Of a stretch of DNA of 64,000 bases, positions 62,816 through 64,000 are shown piece by piece. Both the position numbers and the translations under genes were made by a program. Source of the stretch: Caballeronia terrestris (GTDB lineage: Bacteria > Pseudomonadota > Gammaproteobacteria > Burkholderiales > Burkholderiaceae); contig NZ_FCOL02000014.1 in the NCBI RefSeq assembly GCF_001544515.1, positions 1 through 64,000 on the forward strand, written 5' to 3'. Positions within the stretch are counted from its first letter, which is position 1; the number at the start of each line of letters is the position of its first letter. Below the pieces are notes generated by a model, which was given only the letters and a program-made list of their open reading frames with translations, was not told where the DNA came from and did no database searches.

Positions 62816-63855
62816 GCGTTCGTGCCCGTGCGTGCCAGTGCATCGGCGATCATCGGCGCGGCATCGCCCCACAGGAACGTGCGTACCGCTTCGGGCCACT
62901 TCGTCACGTCGAGGCCGTGATGGCGGAAGAGCGCCAGCGTGGTACGCTCCATGCCGAAGCCGACGCATGCCGTGTGCGCAAGGCTATCGTCGGTTTGCTG
63001 GATGTTCCAGATTTCGCCGAAGTGTTCCATGTGATAGTTGAACGAGAGGCATGCGGTCAGCTTGTTCGGCGTCGCGACCGGCACCAGCAGTTCGAACTTG
63101 AGTTGCTGCTCGCGCTGGCTGTCGGCAACGATCTTGCCGCCGCGTCCGAAGAACGGATCGTTGGCGAGGTCGATTTCGAACGGCAGTTGCAAGAGGCGCA
63201 CGAGGGCCGAGCCGCGTTCGATCCACTTCTGGCGGAACGCCATCACCTGTGCCGGGCTGCCGACGCGAATGTATTCGCGCATGCGGAACATCTGCATGCG
63301 GCCCGGATCGATGGAGGGCTCGTGGCGGAAGCAGTAAGCGAACACGTCGACGATCGCACCTTCTTCCGCGAGCTTGCCGCGCCGCGCGATCAGCGGATAC
63401 ACCGGATAGCAGGCGGCCGGCGTGAGCACGAGACGTGTCGGCTTTTGCTGATCCATCCATTCGTCGGAGCGTTCCTGATCGCCCACGGCGAGCGTCTTGT
63501 CGAGCGCTTCGAGCAGGCGATGATGGCCGCGGTCGTTGCCCTGGAATGCGTGGATCGTGCCGGCGAGGTCGGGGAAGCTTTTCAGGTACTCGCTGTCCTC
63601 GAAGTCGTGACGGCGCATCGCGGGCGGAAAGCGCAGCACTTCCGCGCTCTGGTCCGCGCCGAGCAGCGTGATGACCTTGTTCAGGCGATCGACCACATCT
63701 TCGAACACTTCACTGCGGCCGTAGAGACCGTTCTCTCCGGTATCGATCAGAATGCCGGCTTCGATCAGGCGATCGCGCAGCGTCGGATCGGATGCGACAG
63801 ACGACGTTTGTCCTTCGGCCTGCATCAGCACGGCCGGTTCGGTAGGCATGTTCAT
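62812..63855 (-). CDS. Amino acid:[carrier protein] ligase (seryl-tRNA-synthetase-like)
   Basis: A 347-residue class II enzyme that activates an amino acid with ATP and loads it on the phosphopantetheine arm of a carrier protein instead of on tRNA. The zinc ligands of the atypical seryl-tRNA-synthetase group are kept: C149 in TPAACYPVY, E194 in RMREYIRV and C297 in AHTACVGFGMERTT. These are exactly 18 positions later than the Cys131, Glu176 and Cys279 I recall for Bradyrhizobium Bll0957. The class II motif 3 Arg is in GFGMERTTLALF. There is no tRNA-binding N-terminal domain, as expected. It is coupled to the DUF1839 gene and preceded by an acyl-CoA-dehydrogenase-like gene. Confidence 0.93.
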   Translation of the reverse strand: MNMPTEPAVLMQAEGQTSSVASDPTLRDRLIEAGILIDTGENGLYGRSEVFEDVVDRLNKVITLLGADQSAEVLRFPPAMRRHDFEDSEYLKSFPDLAGTIHAFQGNDRGHHRLLEALDKTLAVGDQERSDEWMDQQKPTRLVLTPAACYPVYPLIARRGKLAEEGAIVDVFAYCFRHEPSIDPGRMQMFRMREYIRVGSPAQVMAFRQKWIERGSALVRLLQLPFEIDLANDPFFGRGGKIVADSQREQQLKFELLVPVATPNKLTACLSFNYHMEHFGEIWNIQQTDDSLAHTACVGFGMERTTLALFRHHGLDVTKWPEAVRTFLWGDAAPMIADALARTGTNA

Positions 63856-63857
63856 TT

Positions 63858-64000
63858 TTAGTTTGTCCCCGTTACTGCAGTGCGCTGCGCGAGCAGCAGA
63901 TTGGCCGTGTTCAACTCGATGCGGTCGTTGCTGATCATCAGCGGCGCCGACATGAGGTCGCGAAGATGACGCCCCACGCTGTAGTCGCTGTCGTTCTTGT
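63858..64000 (-). CDS. Acyl-CoA-dehydrogenase-like protein, C-terminal end (partial)
   Basis: The window edge cuts this gene: only the last 46 codons are visible, reading SDYSVGRHLRDLMSAPLMI near the edge and ending in TAA at 63858-63860. The RHLRDLMSAPLMISNDRI type of ending is that of flavin acyl-CoA/acyl-carrier dehydrogenases that accompany amino acid:[carrier protein] ligases. It lies 2 bp upstream of the ligase ATG, so they are one operon. It may oxidise the carrier-bound aminoacyl group. Confidence 0.6.
   Translation of the reverse strand, partial: KNDSDYSVGRHLRDLMSAPLMISNDRIELNTANLLLAQRTAVTGTN

Noticed and set aside
1-64000. CRISPR arrays, tRNA or rRNA genes, complete prophage or insertion sequence
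   Set aside because: No regularly spaced repeats, tRNA-like cloverleaf, rRNA segment or intact transposase/integrase gene was recognised on reading both strands.

Overview
The window looks like a chromosomal stretch from a high-GC member of the Burkholderiaceae (Caballeronia/Paraburkholderia/Burkholderia type). The basis is the strong GC bias at third codon positions, long antisense shadow frames over nearly every gene, and the gene families present: an oxalate module, an AtzEGH/HpxXYZ amidohydrolase set, and a mannose/glucuronate exopolysaccharide (EPS) locus with a BY-kinase and a VpsR/BerB-like sigma-54 activator. The species cannot be fixed from the sequence alone. No rRNA, tRNA, CRISPR array or intact mobile element was seen.

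Region 1 (1-3230): a mosaic of nested inverted repeats and a C-rich tract, then a CUT1-type ABC ATPase and a convergent methyl-accepting chemotaxis protein.

Region 2 (3328-12920): a nitrogen-scavenging block. A minus-strand operon encodes a BMP/nucleoside-type ABC importer (binding protein, double ATPase, two permeases) followed by a TetR regulator. Divergent from it, a tightly overlapping plus-strand operon encodes a cysteine hydrolase, an amidase, and homologues of AtzG/HpxX, AtzE/HpxY and AtzH/HpxZ. Together they suggest uptake and stepwise amide hydrolysis of a purine-, ureide- or biuret-like compound.

Region 3 (13016-16278): a secreted SnoaL-like protein, then a two-gene DNA-repair module (radical SAM protein plus DUF4130-UdgX fusion) behind a near-consensus LexA box.

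Region 4 (16285-22483): oxalate catabolism. It holds a GntR regulator, an oxalate/formate antiporter, a PAS protein and frc on the minus strand, with oxc divergent. The shared frc-oxc gap carries repeated GTGATAT half-sites.

Region 5 (22505-45778): an EPS locus of many short transcription units. It holds a Wzc-like BY-kinase, a Wzy-like polymerase, two secreted clan-A glycosidases, a Wzx-like flippase, three GT4 glycosyltransferases, ManC, Ugd, a TupA-like ATP-grasp protein, a PAP2 phosphatase, and AraC and Crp/Fnr regulators. No priming glycosyltransferase or Wza-type exporter is in the window. A decayed tyrosinase C-terminus and a possible IS3 scrap lie in an AT-richer gap.

Region 6 (46169-54881): a GH19 lysozyme/chitinase-like protein, a small membrane protein, an Asp/Glu racemase-family protein, a LysE exporter beside a broken AraC gene, and a five-gene efflux operon (membrane-fusion protein, ABC ATPase, ABC-2 permease, NodT-type outer-membrane factor, TetR). 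A 12-8-12 perfect palindrome overlaps this operon's promoter.

Region 7 (55063-64000): a hybrid sensor kinase and a sigma-54 activator, then a minus-strand translationally coupled cluster: acyl-CoA-dehydrogenase-like protein (cut by the window edge), amino acid:[carrier protein] ligase, DUF1839 protein and a GH2-like glycosidase. This amino-acid-activation cluster is the least understood system in the window.
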